A stretch of DNA of 64,000 bases from Bacillota bacterium (GCA_021806565.1 JAJZXK010000005.1:1-64000); one strand, 5' to 3'. Positions 37,888-51,284 are shown, numbered from the stretch's first letter. The notes: generated by a model from the letters alone, not told the origin. Made by a program: numbers and translations.

Positions 37888-39063
37888 GTGGCGCAGGCGC
37901 AACTGGCACCGCAGGCGGATCCGGCCGCGCCCGCGGCGACGGCTCTGCCGATATTGGCCTTTGCCCACTTCCTCAACGACGGCTACGTCAACTACGTCCC
38001 TGGCATCCTGCCGGCCCTCATCGCCGCCGACCACATCCCGCTGGCCCTGGCCGGCGCCGTCGTGCTGGCGCTGCAGGGCGTCACCTCGTTGGCCCAGCCG
38101 CTGGTCGGGCTGTGGGCGGACCGCCAGGGGGGGCGCGGCTTCATCTGGATCGGTCTGGCCCTGGCGGCGGCCGGGGCCAGCGCGGTCGGACTGGCCCACG
38201 ACCTGCCGGTGCTGCTCTGCGTGCTGCTGTTGACCGGCATCGGCAACACCGTCTTCCACCCACAGGCCCTGGCGGCGGCCACCAGCGCCGGCGGCGGCCG
38301 CGGCATGCGCCTGAGCGGCTTTTTGGTCGGCGGTGAAGTCGGGCGCGGACTGTGGCCCGTGGCCATCAGCGCGCTGGTCGCCTGGGCCGGACTCGGGGCG
38401 CTGCCCCTGATCTGCCTGCCCGCGCTCGTGGCCGTACCGGCGCTGGCGGTCACCGCTCCGGTGCTGCCGCCGCGCCCGTCGCGGTCCAGCGACCTGCGCG
38501 GGCGCCTTGGACCGGCAGCCACGCTGGTGGGCTTCAGCGGGTTGCGGGCGGCGGCCGTCTTCGGGCTCTCCACCTTCGCGCCCCTCCTGTGGCACGCCCG
38601 CGGCGGATCGTTGGTCGGCGGAGCCTCGCTGCTATCGGCCATGCTGCTGGTGGGTGTGGTCGGCAACCTCGCCGGAGGCTGGATGGCCGACCGCTTCGGC
38701 CACCACCTGCCGCTGCTTCTGACGAGTCTGGCGGGGGCGGCGCTGGTGCCCCTGCTGGCCCTGGCCTCCGGCGCATGGGCCTTCATTGTCATGGGGTTGA
38801 GCGGCATCGTGCTCTTTGCCGGCTTCCCGCTGACGATGCTGGCGGCCCACGACCTCTTCCCCGAAAGCCGCTCCATGGCGTCGGGGCTCGTCCTGGGCGG
38901 CGGCAACGCCGTCGGGGCCTTCGCCGTCTTCGCCCTCGGGCCCCTGGCAGCGGCGGTCGGCATCCCGGCCGCCCTCTGGGCGCTGGCGGCCGGGCTGATC
39001 GCGGCGGCGGGGCTGTCCCGGCGCCTGCCGAGCGGGGCCGCGGCACCGGCAGCCTCCGGGTGA
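37888..39063 (+). CDS. MFS transporter
   Basis: AFAHFLNDGYVNYVPGILPAL (fosmidomycin-resistance-like N-terminus), about 12 TM; GTG start after a purine-rich RBS. Confidence 0.88.
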   Translation: MAQAQLAPQADPAAPAATALPILAFAHFLNDGYVNYVPGILPALIAADHIPLALAGAVVLALQGVTSLAQPLVGLWADRQGGRGFIWIGLALAAAGASAVGLAHDLPVLLCVLLLTGIGNTVFHPQALAAATSAGGGRGMRLSGFLVGGEVGRGLWPVAISALVAWAGLGALPLICLPALVAVPALAVTAPVLPPRPSRSSDLRGRLGPAATLVGFSGLRAAAVFGLSTFAPLLWHARGGSLVGGASLLSAMLLVGVVGNLAGGWMADRFGHHLPLLLTSLAGAALVPLLALASGAWAFIVMGLSGIVLFAGFPLTMLAAHDLFPESRSMASGLVLGGGNAVGAFAVFALGPLAAAVGIPAALWALAAGLIAAAGLSRRLPSGAAAPAASG

Positions 39064-39133
39064 GGGCGGCCCGCGAACACAGGGCGAAGCGAATGGGGTG
39101 CGCCGGCACGGCCGTTCGGACGGCCGGGGGCGG

Positions 39134-41332
39134 CTAGCGCAAGCCCAGCCAGGGGAACGGCAGCCAGTGCGGCCAGTGGTCCGGCGGGGACGGGGACGGG
39201 GAAGACGGGCCCTGTTGCGGCGGCGTGACGGAAGTCCCCGGCAGGCCGGTGATGCCGATGTAGTGACCCTGGTCGCCGCTGGCCGGGCTGACGGTCGTCG
39301 GCTCGGTACCGCGCAGGAAGAGTTCGTGCACGGTGGAGACCGCCGGATTGGGCAGCAGCCCGTCCACGGCGGACACACGCTCTTGCACCACGTCCTGCGG
39401 CCGCGTCCACCCGGCCTGTGGCCGGCCCTTCAGGGCGGCGGCCATGAAGTGCGCCCAGATCGGGCCCGCCAGCGAGTTCCCGTAACCCGGTAGGCGCGCC
39501 GGCTGGTCGTCCCCCACCCAGACGGTGCAGACCAGGCTCGGGGCGAAGCCGGCAAACCACGCGTCGCGGTGGCCGTTGGTCGTGCCGGTCTTGCCCGCAA
39601 GCGGCCAGTAACCGACCAGCGGCAGCAGTCGTTGGCCGGTGCCGTTTTTCATCACGCTCTCCATCAGGCTGTCGACAATGTAGGCGACGCCGGCGTCCAG
39701 GACGCGGTGCGGCGCCGGTGGGTGCGGCGCCCACACCACGTGGCCCGAAGCCGTCTCCACCGCATGCACCCCCCAGGGCGCGATCGCCATGCCCAGGTCG
39801 GCCAGGGGCACGTAGGCCGAAGCCAACTCCAGCGGCGTCACCCCGTAAGAGCCGAGCGCCAGAGGCAGCGTCGGCTGCATCGGGCTCCAGATCCCCATAC
39901 TCCGCGCGGTATGCATGACCGCCGCCGGTCCGACGGTCTGAGCCCACTTCACCGCCACCACGTTGACCGAGTCGGCCAGGGCCTGGCGGATGGTGAGGCG
40001 GTGGTAGCTGTAGCCGGAATAGTCCTTCGGGCAATAGGGCGTCGACGGGTTGGCCCCAGGGAAACAGACCGGGGCATCCAGGCGGCGGGCGGTCACCGGT
40101 TGGTGGGCGGCCACCACCGTCGCGTAGAGAAACGGCTTGAAGGTCGAGCCCGGCTGGCGGACGGCGTCGGTGGCGCGGTTGAACGGGTCGGTCGCGTAGG
40201 AACGGCCGCCGATCATCGCCCGCACCGCCCCGGTACGCGGACTGACGGCGACCAGGGCGCCCTGCGGTTCCAGCGTGCCGTTGGGGCCTGTTTGCCCTGG
40301 GGGCATATAGCGCGAAAAGGCCTGGTCCGCCGCCGTCTGGTCGCGGGCGCTCAGGGTCGTCAGCACGCGGTAGCCGCCCCGGCGCACGGCGGCCTCCAGC
40401 GACGGATCCTGCTGGGCGATCTGCGACAGCACATACGAGATGAAATAGCCGGCGGATGGCGCCGGCAGGCTCAGCCGGCCGCGGTGCAGGCCAAGCGGCC
40501 GGGCCGCGGCCGCCTTCGCCTCGGCCGGCGTGATGTCCCCCACCGCGGCCAGACGCTGCAGCACGAAGTTGCGCCGGTTCAGGGCGAGTTGCGGGTGCAG
40601 GAAGGGGTCGTACGCCCCGGGCGCCGCCGGCAGACCGGCCAACAGAGCGCACTGGGACAGGTCCAGCCGACTCAGACCGCGGTCGAAGTAGGTGCGCGCC
40701 GCCGCGGCGACACCGTACGCCCCCTCGCCGTAGTAGACGGTGTTCAGATACATGTTGAGGATCTGCGCCTTGCTGTGCGTCGCCTGGAGCCGCAGCGTGT
40801 AAAGCGCCTCCACCAGCTTGCGCCGCAGGGTGCGCGCCGGGGTCAGGTAGAGGTTTTTGGCCAACTGCTGGGTGATGGTGCTGCCGCCCTCGACGATGCG
40901 GCCCGAGCGCAGGTCGACCCAGGCGGCGCGGACGATGGCGACGGGGTTGATGCCGAAGTCCCGGTAGAAGTGGACGTCCTCGGTGGCGATCGTCGCCTGC
41001 TGCAACCGCGCCGGGATCTGGGACAGCGCAACCGGCTGGCGGTCCCCGGGGGCGAGCGTGGCCAAGACGCGGCCCCGCCGGTCCAGGATCACCGAGGGCA
41101 GGGCCGCGGCCTGGCTGCGCACGGGAAGCAGCGTCGCCGCCGCGGCCACCGCGCCGCAGACGGCGACGGCCGTCCAGCCCAGGGCCCGCACCCAGCGGCG
41201 CCCGGGCGTCGCCGCCCCCCCGCCCCCCCCCGCTTTTTCCCCCCCCCCCCCCGCCCCCCTCCGCCGCGGCCCACCCGCGGCCCCCCCGCGGCCTCCCCCG
41301 CCCCCCCCCCCCACCCGTTTTCTCCGCTCCAT
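39134..41332 (-). CDS. Penicillin-binding protein 1A (GT51 + transpeptidase)
   Basis: [50 protein letters not shown]; Gly/Arg-rich cytoplasmic N-terminus. Confidence 0.93.
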   Translation of the reverse strand: MERRKRVGGGGGGGRGGAAGGPRRRGAGGGGEKAGGGGGAATPGRRWVRALGWTAVAVCGAVAAAATLLPVRSQAAALPSVILDRRGRVLATLAPGDRQPVALSQIPARLQQATIATEDVHFYRDFGINPVAIVRAAWVDLRSGRIVEGGSTITQQLAKNLYLTPARTLRRKLVEALYTLRLQATHSKAQILNMYLNTVYYGEGAYGVAAAARTYFDRGLSRLDLSQCALLAGLPAAPGAYDPFLHPQLALNRRNFVLQRLAAVGDITPAEAKAAAARPLGLHRGRLSLPAPSAGYFISYVLSQIAQQDPSLEAAVRRGGYRVLTTLSARDQTAADQAFSRYMPPGQTGPNGTLEPQGALVAVSPRTGAVRAMIGGRSYATDPFNRATDAVRQPGSTFKPFLYATVVAAHQPVTARRLDAPVCFPGANPSTPYCPKDYSGYSYHRLTIRQALADSVNVVAVKWAQTVGPAAVMHTARSMGIWSPMQPTLPLALGSYGVTPLELASAYVPLADLGMAIAPWGVHAVETASGHVVWAPHPPAPHRVLDAGVAYIVDSLMESVMKNGTGQRLLPLVGYWPLAGKTGTTNGHRDAWFAGFAPSLVCTVWVGDDQPARLPGYGNSLAGPIWAHFMAAALKGRPQAGWTRPQDVVQERVSAVDGLLPNPAVSTVHELFLRGTEPTTVSPASGDQGHYIGITGLPGTSVTPPQQGPSSPSPSPPDHWPHWLPFPWLGLR

Positions 41333-41399
41333 CACCCGCCGCCATATCCATGAGGATACCCGCGGCACCCCGCGGGCATCCTCCGCACCCGCAGCATCC

Positions 41400-43952
41400 T
41401 CAGCGGGCGCGGGCGACGGTGACCGATCCGGCCTGGGCCGTCGTATCGAGGGCGGCCAGGAAGGCCGGGACGTGCAGGGCGTCACTGTCCGCGGCCCCCG
41501 GAACCCCGCCGCGCAGGACCTCGTTCAACGCGTCCTCCGCCTGGCCGACGAAGGCCGCGGTCATACCGCTGCGCGCGGCCGAGCCGATCTCCTCCCAGTC
41601 GGCGCGGTTCTCCGCCGGCAGCACCACACGCCGCACCCCGGCACGTCGGGCCGCGAGCACCTTCTCCTTGATGCCTCCGACCGGCAGCACCCGCCCGCGC
41701 AGGGTGATCTCGCCGGTCATCGCCACATCGCGCCGCACCGGCCTGCCGCTCAGGGCCGACACCATCGCCGCCGCGACGGTGATCCCGGCCGACGGACCAT
41801 CCTTGGGCACCGCGCCCTCGGGGGCGTGCACGTGGATCTCGCAGCGGCGGTAGAAGTCCGCCGGCAGCCCGAACCGCTCCGCGTGGGCCCGCACGTAGGT
41901 GAGCGCGGCCTGGGCCGACTCGCGCATCACCTCGCCCAGCCGCCCGGTCAGTTGCAGGTCGCCGCCCCCCGGCAGCACGCTGACCTCGATGGCGAGCACG
42001 TCGCCTCCGGACTCGGACCAGCCGAGTCCCAGCGCCAACCCCACCTCGTCGCGGGCCGGCGCCCCCTGGTGGAAGACGTGCGGCCGGCCGAGAAAACGCG
42101 CCAGGTTGCGCTCCGTGATCGAAAAGCGCGCCCCGGGGCGCCGGACCACCTGGCGCACCACCTTGCGGCAGATGGACCCGAGTTCCCGTTCCAGGCCGCG
42201 GACCCCGGCCTCCCGGGTATAGCGGTCGATCACCGTGCGCAGGGCGCCGTCGGAAAGGCGCAGGCTCTCGCCGGTGAGGCCCGCGTCGCGTAGCTGGCGC
42301 GGCAGCAGGTGCCGGCGGGCGATGGAGACCTTCTCGTCTTCACTGTAGCCGTGGAGTTGGATCACCTCCAATCGGTCGTACAGGGCCCGCGGCAGGGGCT
42401 GCAGCGTGTTGGCCGTGGCGATGAACATGACCTCGGACAGGTCCAGGGGCAGTTCCAGGTAGTGGTCGCTGAAGGCCGCGTTCTGCTCGGGGTCCAGCAC
42501 CTCCAGCAGCGCCGCCGCGGGGTCGCCGCGGTAATCGGCGCTCATTTTGTCGATCTCGTCGAGCAGCACGACGGGGTTGCGCACCGCCGCCTGGCGCATG
42601 GCGTGCACCAACCGCCCCGGCATGGCGCCGACGTAGGTGCGGCGGTGGCCGCGCACCTCCGCCTCGTCCCGCACCCCGCCCAGAGACAGGCGCACGAAGG
42701 GGCGCTCCATGGCCCTGGCGATCGAGCGCGCCAGCGAGGTCTTGCCGCAGCCCGGGGGGCCGACCAGGCAGAGCACGGCGCCGCGGGCGGGACCGGGCGA
42801 CAACCGGCGCAGGGCCAGGTGCTCCAGCACCCGCTCCTTGATCCGATCCAGACCGTAGTGGTCTTCGGCCAGCACCTGCTCTGCCGCGTCCAGGTCAATC
42901 CGGTCCTCGGCCCGCACCTTCCAGGGGATCGCCAGCAGCCACTCCACATAGGTGCGCACGACGACCCCTTCCGCGGCCAGCGGCGGCATCTTGTCGAGGC
43001 GCTCCAGTTCCCGCTCGACGCGTTCGCGGACCGCGTCCGGCAGGTCCAGATCCGCCAGGCGCCCGCGCAACTCCTCGGCCTCACCCCGGCCGCCGGCGCT
43101 GTGGTCGCCAAGTTCCTTCTGGATCGCCTTGAGTTGCTCGCGCAGGTAATACTCCCGCTGGGTCCGCTCGATCTGCTTGCGTGCGCGCGCGGCGACCTCC
43201 CGCTCGACGTCGCCGACCTCCGTCTCCCGCACCAGCATGCGATGGAGGCGCAACAGCCGTTCGCGCACACCCGGCGTCTCCAGGATCTCCTGGCGGTCCG
43301 CCGGCCGGTGCAACGTCCGCGCCGCCACGGCGTCGCACAACCGCCCCGGCTCCTGCACCGGCGGCAGCGCCGTGTCCGCCGGCAGACGCAGCCCGTTGCT
43401 GCGCAGCCGCTCCACGCGCCGCAGCAGGGCGGCCCCGAGTTCGGCCAACTCGGGCGTCGCATCGGGGGGGGCGACTTCCTCCACGATCGGATCCACCGCC
43501 GCCAGCAGCAAATCGTCGCCCGAATCGCCGGGGCGGAATCCGGTCGCCCGTGCGCGACAGAGACCCTCGACAACGATGCGCACCGTCTGGCCGTTGTCGG
43601 CCCGCACCTCGCGCAGCATGCCCACGCTTCCCACCGCATACAGATCGTCCGGCCCGGGCTCTTCGCACTGCGGGTCGCGCTGCGCGCAGAAGAAGACCCG
43701 CCCGTCGACCGCCGCCGCCCGCTCGACGGCCCGCAACGACATGGTGCGGCCGATCTGCAACGGCATCCGGGCCCCAGGGAAGACCGCCAGTCCCCGAAGC
43801 GGCAGTACCGGGAAGATGTCGCCGGACTCTACCGCCGGCGTCTCCGCGGCGGCATGGCGCGCGCGGGTACGCGTCGACGTGCGACGCGTGCCGCTCTGGC
43901 CCACCGCCCGGCGTTGTGGCGCCCGGTCTGCCTCCTTGCGTGAAGCCGCCAT
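41400..43952 (-). CDS. lon: ATP-dependent Lon protease (LonA)
   Basis: [76 protein letters not shown]. Confidence 0.96.
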   Translation of the reverse strand: MAASRKEADRAPQRRAVGQSGTRRTSTRTRARHAAAETPAVESGDIFPVLPLRGLAVFPGARMPLQIGRTMSLRAVERAAAVDGRVFFCAQRDPQCEEPGPDDLYAVGSVGMLREVRADNGQTVRIVVEGLCRARATGFRPGDSGDDLLLAAVDPIVEEVAPPDATPELAELGAALLRRVERLRSNGLRLPADTALPPVQEPGRLCDAVAARTLHRPADRQEILETPGVRERLLRLHRMLVRETEVGDVEREVAARARKQIERTQREYYLREQLKAIQKELGDHSAGGRGEAEELRGRLADLDLPDAVRERVERELERLDKMPPLAAEGVVVRTYVEWLLAIPWKVRAEDRIDLDAAEQVLAEDHYGLDRIKERVLEHLALRRLSPGPARGAVLCLVGPPGCGKTSLARSIARAMERPFVRLSLGGVRDEAEVRGHRRTYVGAMPGRLVHAMRQAAVRNPVVLLDEIDKMSADYRGDPAAALLEVLDPEQNAAFSDHYLELPLDLSEVMFIATANTLQPLPRALYDRLEVIQLHGYSEDEKVSIARRHLLPRQLRDAGLTGESLRLSDGALRTVIDRYTREAGVRGLERELGSICRKVVRQVVRRPGARFSITERNLARFLGRPHVFHQGAPARDEVGLALGLGWSESGGDVLAIEVSVLPGGGDLQLTGRLGEVMRESAQAALTYVRAHAERFGLPADFYRRCEIHVHAPEGAVPKDGPSAGITVAAAMVSALSGRPVRRDVAMTGEITLRGRVLPVGGIKEKVLAARRAGVRRVVLPAENRADWEEIGSAARSGMTAAFVGQAEDALNEVLRGGVPGAADSDALHVPAFLAALDTTAQAGSVTVARAR

Positions 43953-44211
43953 CGACACAACCCGCCCTCCGGGGCACACCGCCACCCGTCGTGCGCTGTG
44001 CGCCCGCTACTCCAAACGTATGGGAGAGACCGCCCGACGGCCCCTCCGAGATGACTACACGGCCAGACGGCCGCGATTTCGTCGACGCAAGGCCGGTTCT
44101 GTAGAACGGGGGGAAGTCCTGCCCTGGTCCACGTGGAGGGACTTGGATTGGCGAAACCTGGAGAGACCGTGCCGGCCCGCCAGGAGCAGCGGCTGGAGCC
44201 ACCGGCCCACA

Positions 44212-44259
44212 GCCGAAGCCCGCCGCCGCGGCGTCGATGCCGCGGCGGCGGGCTTCGGC
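44212..44259. repeat. Perfect 21-bp inverted repeat with 6-nt loop in lonB-lonA intergenic region
   Basis: GCCGAAGCCCGCCGCCGCGGC-gtcgat-GCCGCGGCGGCGGGCTTCGGC. Confidence 0.9.
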
Positions 44260-44324
44260 GGGAACACCGATCCGGTTCTAGGCAACGGGCGCCGCCGCAC
44301 GGGATGGCGGCCCGCGCCGCCGCC

Positions 44325-46106
44325 TCAACAGGGTGCCGTACGACCACGGGGGGCCGCGGTCACCACCTGCGGACCGGCCAGGGGACGGGGTTCGGATTCG
44401 GGCTCCGGCGCCGCGCCCTGCGGTACAGCGGTGGTCCTGGTCGCAGCGGCCAGGGGCTCCGCTGCGGCCACCGCCTCAGCACCTTCGTGCACAAGGGCCT
44501 GACCGAGTGCCTGGTCGAAGGTCGCCAGCGGGACCACCGCGATGCCCTCCAGTTCTCCGAAGCCCTGCTGCCAGTTCTCCTCGGGGATCAGCACCCGGCG
44601 CGCGCCGGCCTGGCGCGCCGCCTCGATCTTCGCGGGTACGCCGCCGACCGGCCGCAGTCGACCGTGCAGGGAGATCTCACCGGTCATGGCGACCGTGTGC
44701 TCCACCTCGCGACCGGTCAGGGCCGAATAGACCGCGACCGCCATGGCGACACCGGCCGAAGGCCCGTCAACAGGTATGCCGCCCGGAAAGTTCACGTGGA
44801 TGTCCCAGTCCAGCGGGTCACAGCCCGGGTCCAAGCGACGGCGCAACACGGTGAGCACATTGTCCAACGAGGCCCGCGCCATACCCTGGCGGCGCAACGT
44901 GCGGCCGTGGCTGGCCATCTCCTCTTCGTCCACCAGACCGGTCACCCGCAGGGTTCCCGCACCGGGACGCGCGGCGTGGGCGGCATACGCTTCCACCTCC
45001 AACAGGAACCCGATCTGCGGGCCCGCGACCCCCAGGGCGTTCACCACGCCGACCGCCGGGTGGGAGGGGATGCGGGGCAGCAGGCGCGGCGCGTACTGCC
45101 CACTGGTGACGACCCACTCGGCGTCGCAGACGCGGATCAGACTCCGCCCCTCGGACTGTGCCACACCCGCGGAGAGTTGCACGATGTTGACAGCCTCGCG
45201 CCCGCTCTGGGCGTAGCGCCGCACCACGTCCAGGACGCCGGCGTCGGCCGCCTTGCCCACCCGGCGGACGGCACTGTGCGCTATCTGCACGACCTCGTCC
45301 GGCTGCAGCGGCTGGAAGAACACCTCGAGGCAGCGCGAGCGGATGGCGGGGGGGATCTCCTCGGGGGACCGCGTGGTCGCCCCGACCATGCGGAAGTCCG
45401 CCGGCAGGCCGTTTTCGAAGATATCCCTAATATGCCTGGGAAGGTTGGGATCCTCCGAGTTGTAGTAGGCGGACTCGAGGAACACCTTCCTGTCCTCCAA
45501 GACCTTCAGGAGCTTGTTCATCTGGACCGGGTGCAGTTCACCGATCTCGTCGATAAAGAGCACACCGCCGTGCGCCTTGGTGACGGCCCCCGGCTTCGGC
45601 TGGGGAATGCCCGCGATGCCGAGGGGACCCGCGCCCTGATAGATCGGGTCGTGCACCGAACCGATCAACGGATCGGCGATGCCGCGCTCGTCGAAGCGCG
45701 CGGTGGTCGCGTCCAACTCCAGAAAGACCGCGTCGCGCCGGAACGGCGACTGGCCGCTGCGCTTGGCTTCCTCCAGAACCAACCGCGCCGCCGCCGTCTT
45801 GCCGACCCCTGGCGGCCCATACAGCAGCACATGCTGCGGATTCGGTCCACACAGAGCCGCGCGCAGAGCGCGCACCCCGTCCCGCTGCCCCACGATATCG
45901 TCGAAGCTGCGCGGGCGGGTCCGCTCGGACAGCGGCTCGGTCAGCGCGATCGCGCGCATCCGGGCCAACCGCTCGATCTCCTTGCGCGATTCGCGCTGCA
46001 CCGCCACGCGGCTTCCCTGCTGGGTCTTGAGCAGATTCCAGAAATAGAGACCGATGACCACGGCGAACACGAACTGCACCGCGGTGAGGATCACGCCGAG
46101 AGACAC
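44325..46106 (-). CDS. lonB: ATP-dependent protease LonB (sporulation-type, membrane-anchored)
   Basis: N-terminal TM, SFDDIVGQRDGVRALRAALCGPNPQHVLLYGPPGVGKTAAARLVLEEAK, GIPVDGPSAGVAMAVAVYSALTG; GTG start. Confidence 0.94.
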   Translation of the reverse strand: MSLGVILTAVQFVFAVVIGLYFWNLLKTQQGSRVAVQRESRKEIERLARMRAIALTEPLSERTRPRSFDDIVGQRDGVRALRAALCGPNPQHVLLYGPPGVGKTAAARLVLEEAKRSGQSPFRRDAVFLELDATTARFDERGIADPLIGSVHDPIYQGAGPLGIAGIPQPKPGAVTKAHGGVLFIDEIGELHPVQMNKLLKVLEDRKVFLESAYYNSEDPNLPRHIRDIFENGLPADFRMVGATTRSPEEIPPAIRSRCLEVFFQPLQPDEVVQIAHSAVRRVGKAADAGVLDVVRRYAQSGREAVNIVQLSAGVAQSEGRSLIRVCDAEWVVTSGQYAPRLLPRIPSHPAVGVVNALGVAGPQIGFLLEVEAYAAHAARPGAGTLRVTGLVDEEEMASHGRTLRRQGMARASLDNVLTVLRRRLDPGCDPLDWDIHVNFPGGIPVDGPSAGVAMAVAVYSALTGREVEHTVAMTGEISLHGRLRPVGGVPAKIEAARQAGARRVLIPEENWQQGFGELEGIAVVPLATFDQALGQALVHEGAEAVAAAEPLAAATRTTAVPQGAAPEPESEPRPLAGPQVVTAAPRGRTAPC

Positions 46107-46374
46107 GTGCCTCGCCCCCCTCCGGGTCGGCGGCGAGCCGCCGGGGGCTAGTATCCCTCCGGAGGGGTCGGGTCAACGGCCATGTCCTGGGCCGGGCGGT
46201 GCGACCCGGCGGGGACGGCAGTCCGTGGCGGCGCGCGGGCGGTGGCGGAGGCGCCATCGAACTCGGGGGGGCGGCCGCGGCTTCCACCACGGCAAGGGGC
46301 GGGCGCCGCACCCGCGGCCGCCCGCCCCCTCGCCGACCCAAACGCGCGCCTGGGACCAACCGTCCGCCCGCCGG

Positions 46375-47634
<1,260 letters not shown>

Positions 47635-47661
47635 CGCGTTTCGACCTCCCCCGGGGGGACG

Positions 47662-48321
47662 CTAGCGGCTACCGCCCTCAGCCTTCCCGGGACGGGCAGG
47701 CATGATCTCGTCGATGATACCGTATGCCTTGGCTTCCTCGGCTGACATGAAGTAGTCCTGCCTCAGATCGGCCTTGACCTTCTCCATGGGCTGGCCGGTG
47801 TGCTTGACATACAGCTCCGCAACCCGATCGTAGGCCTTGAGGAGTTCATCCGTCCAGATCTTGACGTCGGTCGCGCGGCCCTGGCCGCCTCCGCCCCAAG
47901 GCTGGTGGATCATGATACGCGAGTGCGGCAGGGCGTACCGCTTGCCGGGAGCGCCGGCCGCCAGCAGCACCGAGCCCATGCTCGCGGCCATCCCCACGCA
48001 GGTGGTCGCCACCGGCGGCTTGATGTACTGCATGACGTCGTAAATCCCCAGACCCGCGTCGACGCTGCCCCCCGGGCTGTTGACGTAGATCTGCACGTCG
48101 CGGTCCGGGTCCTCCGCCTCAAGAAACAGCAGTTGCGCGATGACCAGGTTGGCGACCTGGTCGTCGATCGGCGAACCCAGGAAGATGATCCGCTCCTTGA
48201 GCAGGCGCGAATAGATGTCGTAGGCCCGCTCGCCGCGCGCGGACTGCTCGACCACCATCGGCACGTAGGCGCGGATGTTCCGCCGGATCTCCTGCAATCG
48301 CGAGTAGCCCCACGCGCTCAT
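47662..48321 (-). CDS. clpP: ClpP protease subunit
   Basis: [65 protein letters not shown]. Confidence 0.97.
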   Translation of the reverse strand: MSAWGYSRLQEIRRNIRAYVPMVVEQSARGERAYDIYSRLLKERIIFLGSPIDDQVANLVIAQLLFLEAEDPDRDVQIYVNSPGGSVDAGLGIYDVMQYIKPPVATTCVGMAASMGSVLLAAGAPGKRYALPHSRIMIHQPWGGGGQGRATDVKIWTDELLKAYDRVAELYVKHTGQPMEKVKADLRQDYFMSAEEAKAYGIIDEIMPARPGKAEGGSR

Positions 48322-49676
48322 GCTTCCCCGTCCTCCCCCGCGCCAGCCGGCGCGGCCGCGGCGCCTTCGTCCCCCGCCGAGCCGGTCGCCTCTGCGGCCA
48401 CAGCCCCGACCGGCCCCACCCGTTCCGTCATGTAGGTGAAGCCCCTGCCCTGGGCGAGCCGGCTCTGCAGGCGCCGCCGCGCCTCCGGCCGGTTCAGCCA
48501 CTCCCGCATCCGGGGCGCATCGCGCCCGGATTCCGCCGCGATCCGGTCGATCTCCGTGTCCACCACTTCCGCCTCGGGCACCCGCCCGGCGGCCTGCGCG
48601 ATCGCCTCAAGCACGAGCTGCCGCTTGGCCAGTTGCGCACCCGACTCCCGCACCTGGGCCCGCGGCCCTCCGGCGCCAGTGGCTTCCTGTTCCGCCAGGA
48701 TCGCCCGCCACTGCTCCGCGCTGACGCCGATCTCCTGGCGTAGGTTCTCCAGCAACTGCTCGACCTGCTCGTCCACCAGCACCTCTGGGACATCGACCTC
48801 GCTGGCGTCGGCGATCGCCGTCAGCCACTGCTCCGCAGCCGCCTGGTTGGCGCGCTGGTCCGCCACCTGCTCCAGTCTATTGCGCAGATCGGCCCGCAAC
48901 TCCTCCAGCGTGTCGTGCTCGCTGACGTCACGGGCGAAGGCGTCGTCCAGTTCCGCCAGCTCCGGCCGCTTGAGGTCGGTCAGGGTCACAGAGACCCGGG
49001 CCTCCTTGCCTGCCAGGCGCGGCGTGGCCTCCGTCTCAGGGAGGACGAACTTCACCTTCGTGGTCGCCCCGGGCATCATCCCCACAACGGCCGCGTCGAT
49101 CTCGGACCGCAGCGTGCCCGACCCGAGCACGGCCTGCCGCTGCGGCTCCTGGATCAGCCCCCCGCCCTCCAGTGTGCCCTGAACATGGAGTTCCACCAGA
49201 TCCCCGCCCTGAGCCGGACCGTCACATGGGGCCCAGGGGGCGTGGCGCCGCCGCATCTGCTCCAACGCCTGATCGACGTCGGCCTCGGCGACCTCGGACA
49301 CCTGGCGCTCGGGCTTGAGCGCCTCGTAGTCGGGTAGCCGCACCTCCGGTTGCACCGGCACCGTCGCGACGAACTCCAGGGGCTCGCCGTCGGCGTAGCG
49401 GCGCACATCGATCTGCGCCTGACCGATGGTCGGCACCGCCTGCTGCTCGACGGCAGCCCGGTAGAAGCGCTGGACCAGAGGATCGAGCGCCTCCTGCAGC
49501 ACCCGCTCGCGCCCGACCACGCGCTCCACCAGGGAAGCCGGCGCACGGCCCGGCCGGAAGCCCGGCACACGCACCTGCCGCGCCAGGCGATGCAGCGCCT
49601 CGGCGATCTCTGGCGCCATTTCGTCCGGAGCCACCTCGATCTGCAGGCTGACCCTGCTACCGCTCTCTGGTTCCAT
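48318..49676 (-). CDS. tig: Trigger factor
   Basis: [32 protein letters not shown]; position upstream of clpP-clpX. Confidence 0.94.
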   Translation of the reverse strand: MEPESGSRVSLQIEVAPDEMAPEIAEALHRLARQVRVPGFRPGRAPASLVERVVGRERVLQEALDPLVQRFYRAAVEQQAVPTIGQAQIDVRRYADGEPLEFVATVPVQPEVRLPDYEALKPERQVSEVAEADVDQALEQMRRRHAPWAPCDGPAQGGDLVELHVQGTLEGGGLIQEPQRQAVLGSGTLRSEIDAAVVGMMPGATTKVKFVLPETEATPRLAGKEARVSVTLTDLKRPELAELDDAFARDVSEHDTLEELRADLRNRLEQVADQRANQAAAEQWLTAIADASEVDVPEVLVDEQVEQLLENLRQEIGVSAEQWRAILAEQEATGAGGPRAQVRESGAQLAKRQLVLEAIAQAAGRVPEAEVVDTEIDRIAAESGRDAPRMREWLNRPEARRRLQSRLAQGRGFTYMTERVGPVGAVAAEATGSAGDEGAAAAPAGAGEDGEA

Positions 49677-49783
49677 GGTTGCCTTCAAACGTCCGTCGCC
49701 CCCAAGCGAAGCAGCGGGGGGGCGGCACCTGCCGCCCCCGCCAGCGCGGTCGCACCCGCGGCCGCCGCCCGATTCCCTTCATT

Positions 49784-51220
49784 CTAGCCATGGAGGAATG
49801 CGCCGGGCAAGATGCCGATCGCGACCGTCGCCACTGCGGCCAGGCCGGCGACCAGGGCGACGCCCGTCGGCAGCGGCGCGGCCGGCTCACCGTCGTCCGG
49901 CTGCAGCGCCGCCACCACCAACTTGAAGTACGGCACCAGGGCGACCAGCGTCGCCACCACCACCAGCACCGCCGCCAGCGGCCGCCCGCCGCCGGTCAAG
50001 AGCTGCAGCAGCCACAACTTCGCCAGGAACCCGCCGGTCGGCGGCACCCCGGCCAGCGACAGCAGGCAGATGACGAAGGCCGCCGTCAGCCACGGGTGGC
50101 GGCGCCCCAGCCCGGCGAGCGACGCCATGCCGTCCGCGCTGCGTCCATCGCCGACGGCCGCAACCACCGCGAATACGCCCAGTGAGGCGACGGCGTAAGC
50201 GATCAGGTACAGCAGAGCCACCGGCTCCCAGGCCGGCGGTGCCTGCAGCCCCTGGACCAGGGCGCAGGTGCACGAGGCCGCCTTGCCACTGACCCAGATC
50301 GCCGGCACCAAGAGCGCCAGCACCAATGTACCGGCGTTGGCGATGCCCGAGAAGGCGAGCAACCGCTTGAGCCCCGGCTGGCGCAGAGCCAACAGATAGC
50401 CGACGAACATCGAGACCACGGCGCTGACCAGCAACGCCGCCGCGAACGGCCCCGACAGGCCCAGGGCCCCGGCGGCGACCCGCGCCAGGGCGGCGAAGGC
50501 TGCCGCCTTGGTGCCCACGGCCATGAAGGCGGTGATGGGGGTCGGCGCCCCCTCATAGACGTCCGCCGTCCAAAGCTGCATCGGGGCCAGCGCGAGCTTG
50601 AACGCGAGGCCGGCCACCAGTAGCGCCAGCCCGACCGCGCCGAGCGGGCCGTGGCCGGCCCCCCGCACCGCCGGGCCGATCGCCAGGCTGCCGGTAGCCG
50701 CGTAGCTCAGGGCCGCCCCATAGAGCAACAGTCCCGAGCCCAGGCCGCCGAGCACGAAATACTTGAAGCCCGCCTCCGCGCCGCGCCCGTCGTGCAGCGC
50801 GAACGCCGTCAAGACGTAGAGGGCGAGCGACAGGACCTCGATGCCCAGAAAGAGCACGATCAGGTTGCCGGCCGCCCCCGCCAGCGCCATGCCGGCGGCC
50901 GACCAGAGCACCAGCGCCAGGTAGGCCGACCAGCGCCTGCCCCAGCCCAACGGCGCGGGTAACACCGTCGCGGCCACCGCCCCGGCGATCGCCACCAGGT
51001 CGGTGACCCGCGCCAGCGTGCCGCCGAGCACCGCGCCGTGGAACGCCGCCGGCAGGCCGCCGCCCGCCAGTGCGGCCGCAGCCGCAGCGGCCAGGACCAC
51101 GAGCGCCGCCCCCCGCAACAATCCGGCGGCGCCCTCCCAAAACAGGTCCAGCAGCAGCACGACCACCGCGCCAGCCCCGAGCAGCACCACCGGAGCCGCA
51201 ACCCCTCCGAGCCCCTGCAT
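49784..51220 (-). CDS. nuoN: NADH-quinone oxidoreductase subunit N
   Basis: Multi-TM proton-channel subunit; KLALAPMQLWTADVYEGAPTPITAFMAVGTKAAAFA. Confidence 0.93.
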   Translation of the reverse strand: MQGLGGVAAPVVLLGAGAVVVLLLDLFWEGAAGLLRGAALVVLAAAAAAALAGGGLPAAFHGAVLGGTLARVTDLVAIAGAVAATVLPAPLGWGRRWSAYLALVLWSAAGMALAGAAGNLIVLFLGIEVLSLALYVLTAFALHDGRGAEAGFKYFVLGGLGSGLLLYGAALSYAATGSLAIGPAVRGAGHGPLGAVGLALLVAGLAFKLALAPMQLWTADVYEGAPTPITAFMAVGTKAAAFAALARVAAGALGLSGPFAAALLVSAVVSMFVGYLLALRQPGLKRLLAFSGIANAGTLVLALLVPAIWVSGKAASCTCALVQGLQAPPAWEPVALLYLIAYAVASLGVFAVVAAVGDGRSADGMASLAGLGRRHPWLTAAFVICLLSLAGVPPTGGFLAKLWLLQLLTGGGRPLAAVLVVVATLVALVPYFKLVVAALQPDDGEPAAPLPTGVALVAGLAAVATVAIGILPGAFLHG

Positions 51221-51284
51221 CGCTGTGCGGCGGCGCCCCCGGGGGCACCGCCCTCCCCGCCTTCCCGTAGCGACTAGTCGGCCG

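Noticed and set aside
37992-41351. 1119-aa minus-strand ORF
   Set aside because: Antisense to the MFS transporter and an alternative frame of PBP1A; low-complexity Arg/Gly/Ala/Pro composition typical of spurious high-GC ORFs.
44133-46151. 672-aa plus-strand ORF
   Set aside because: Antisense shadow of lonB.
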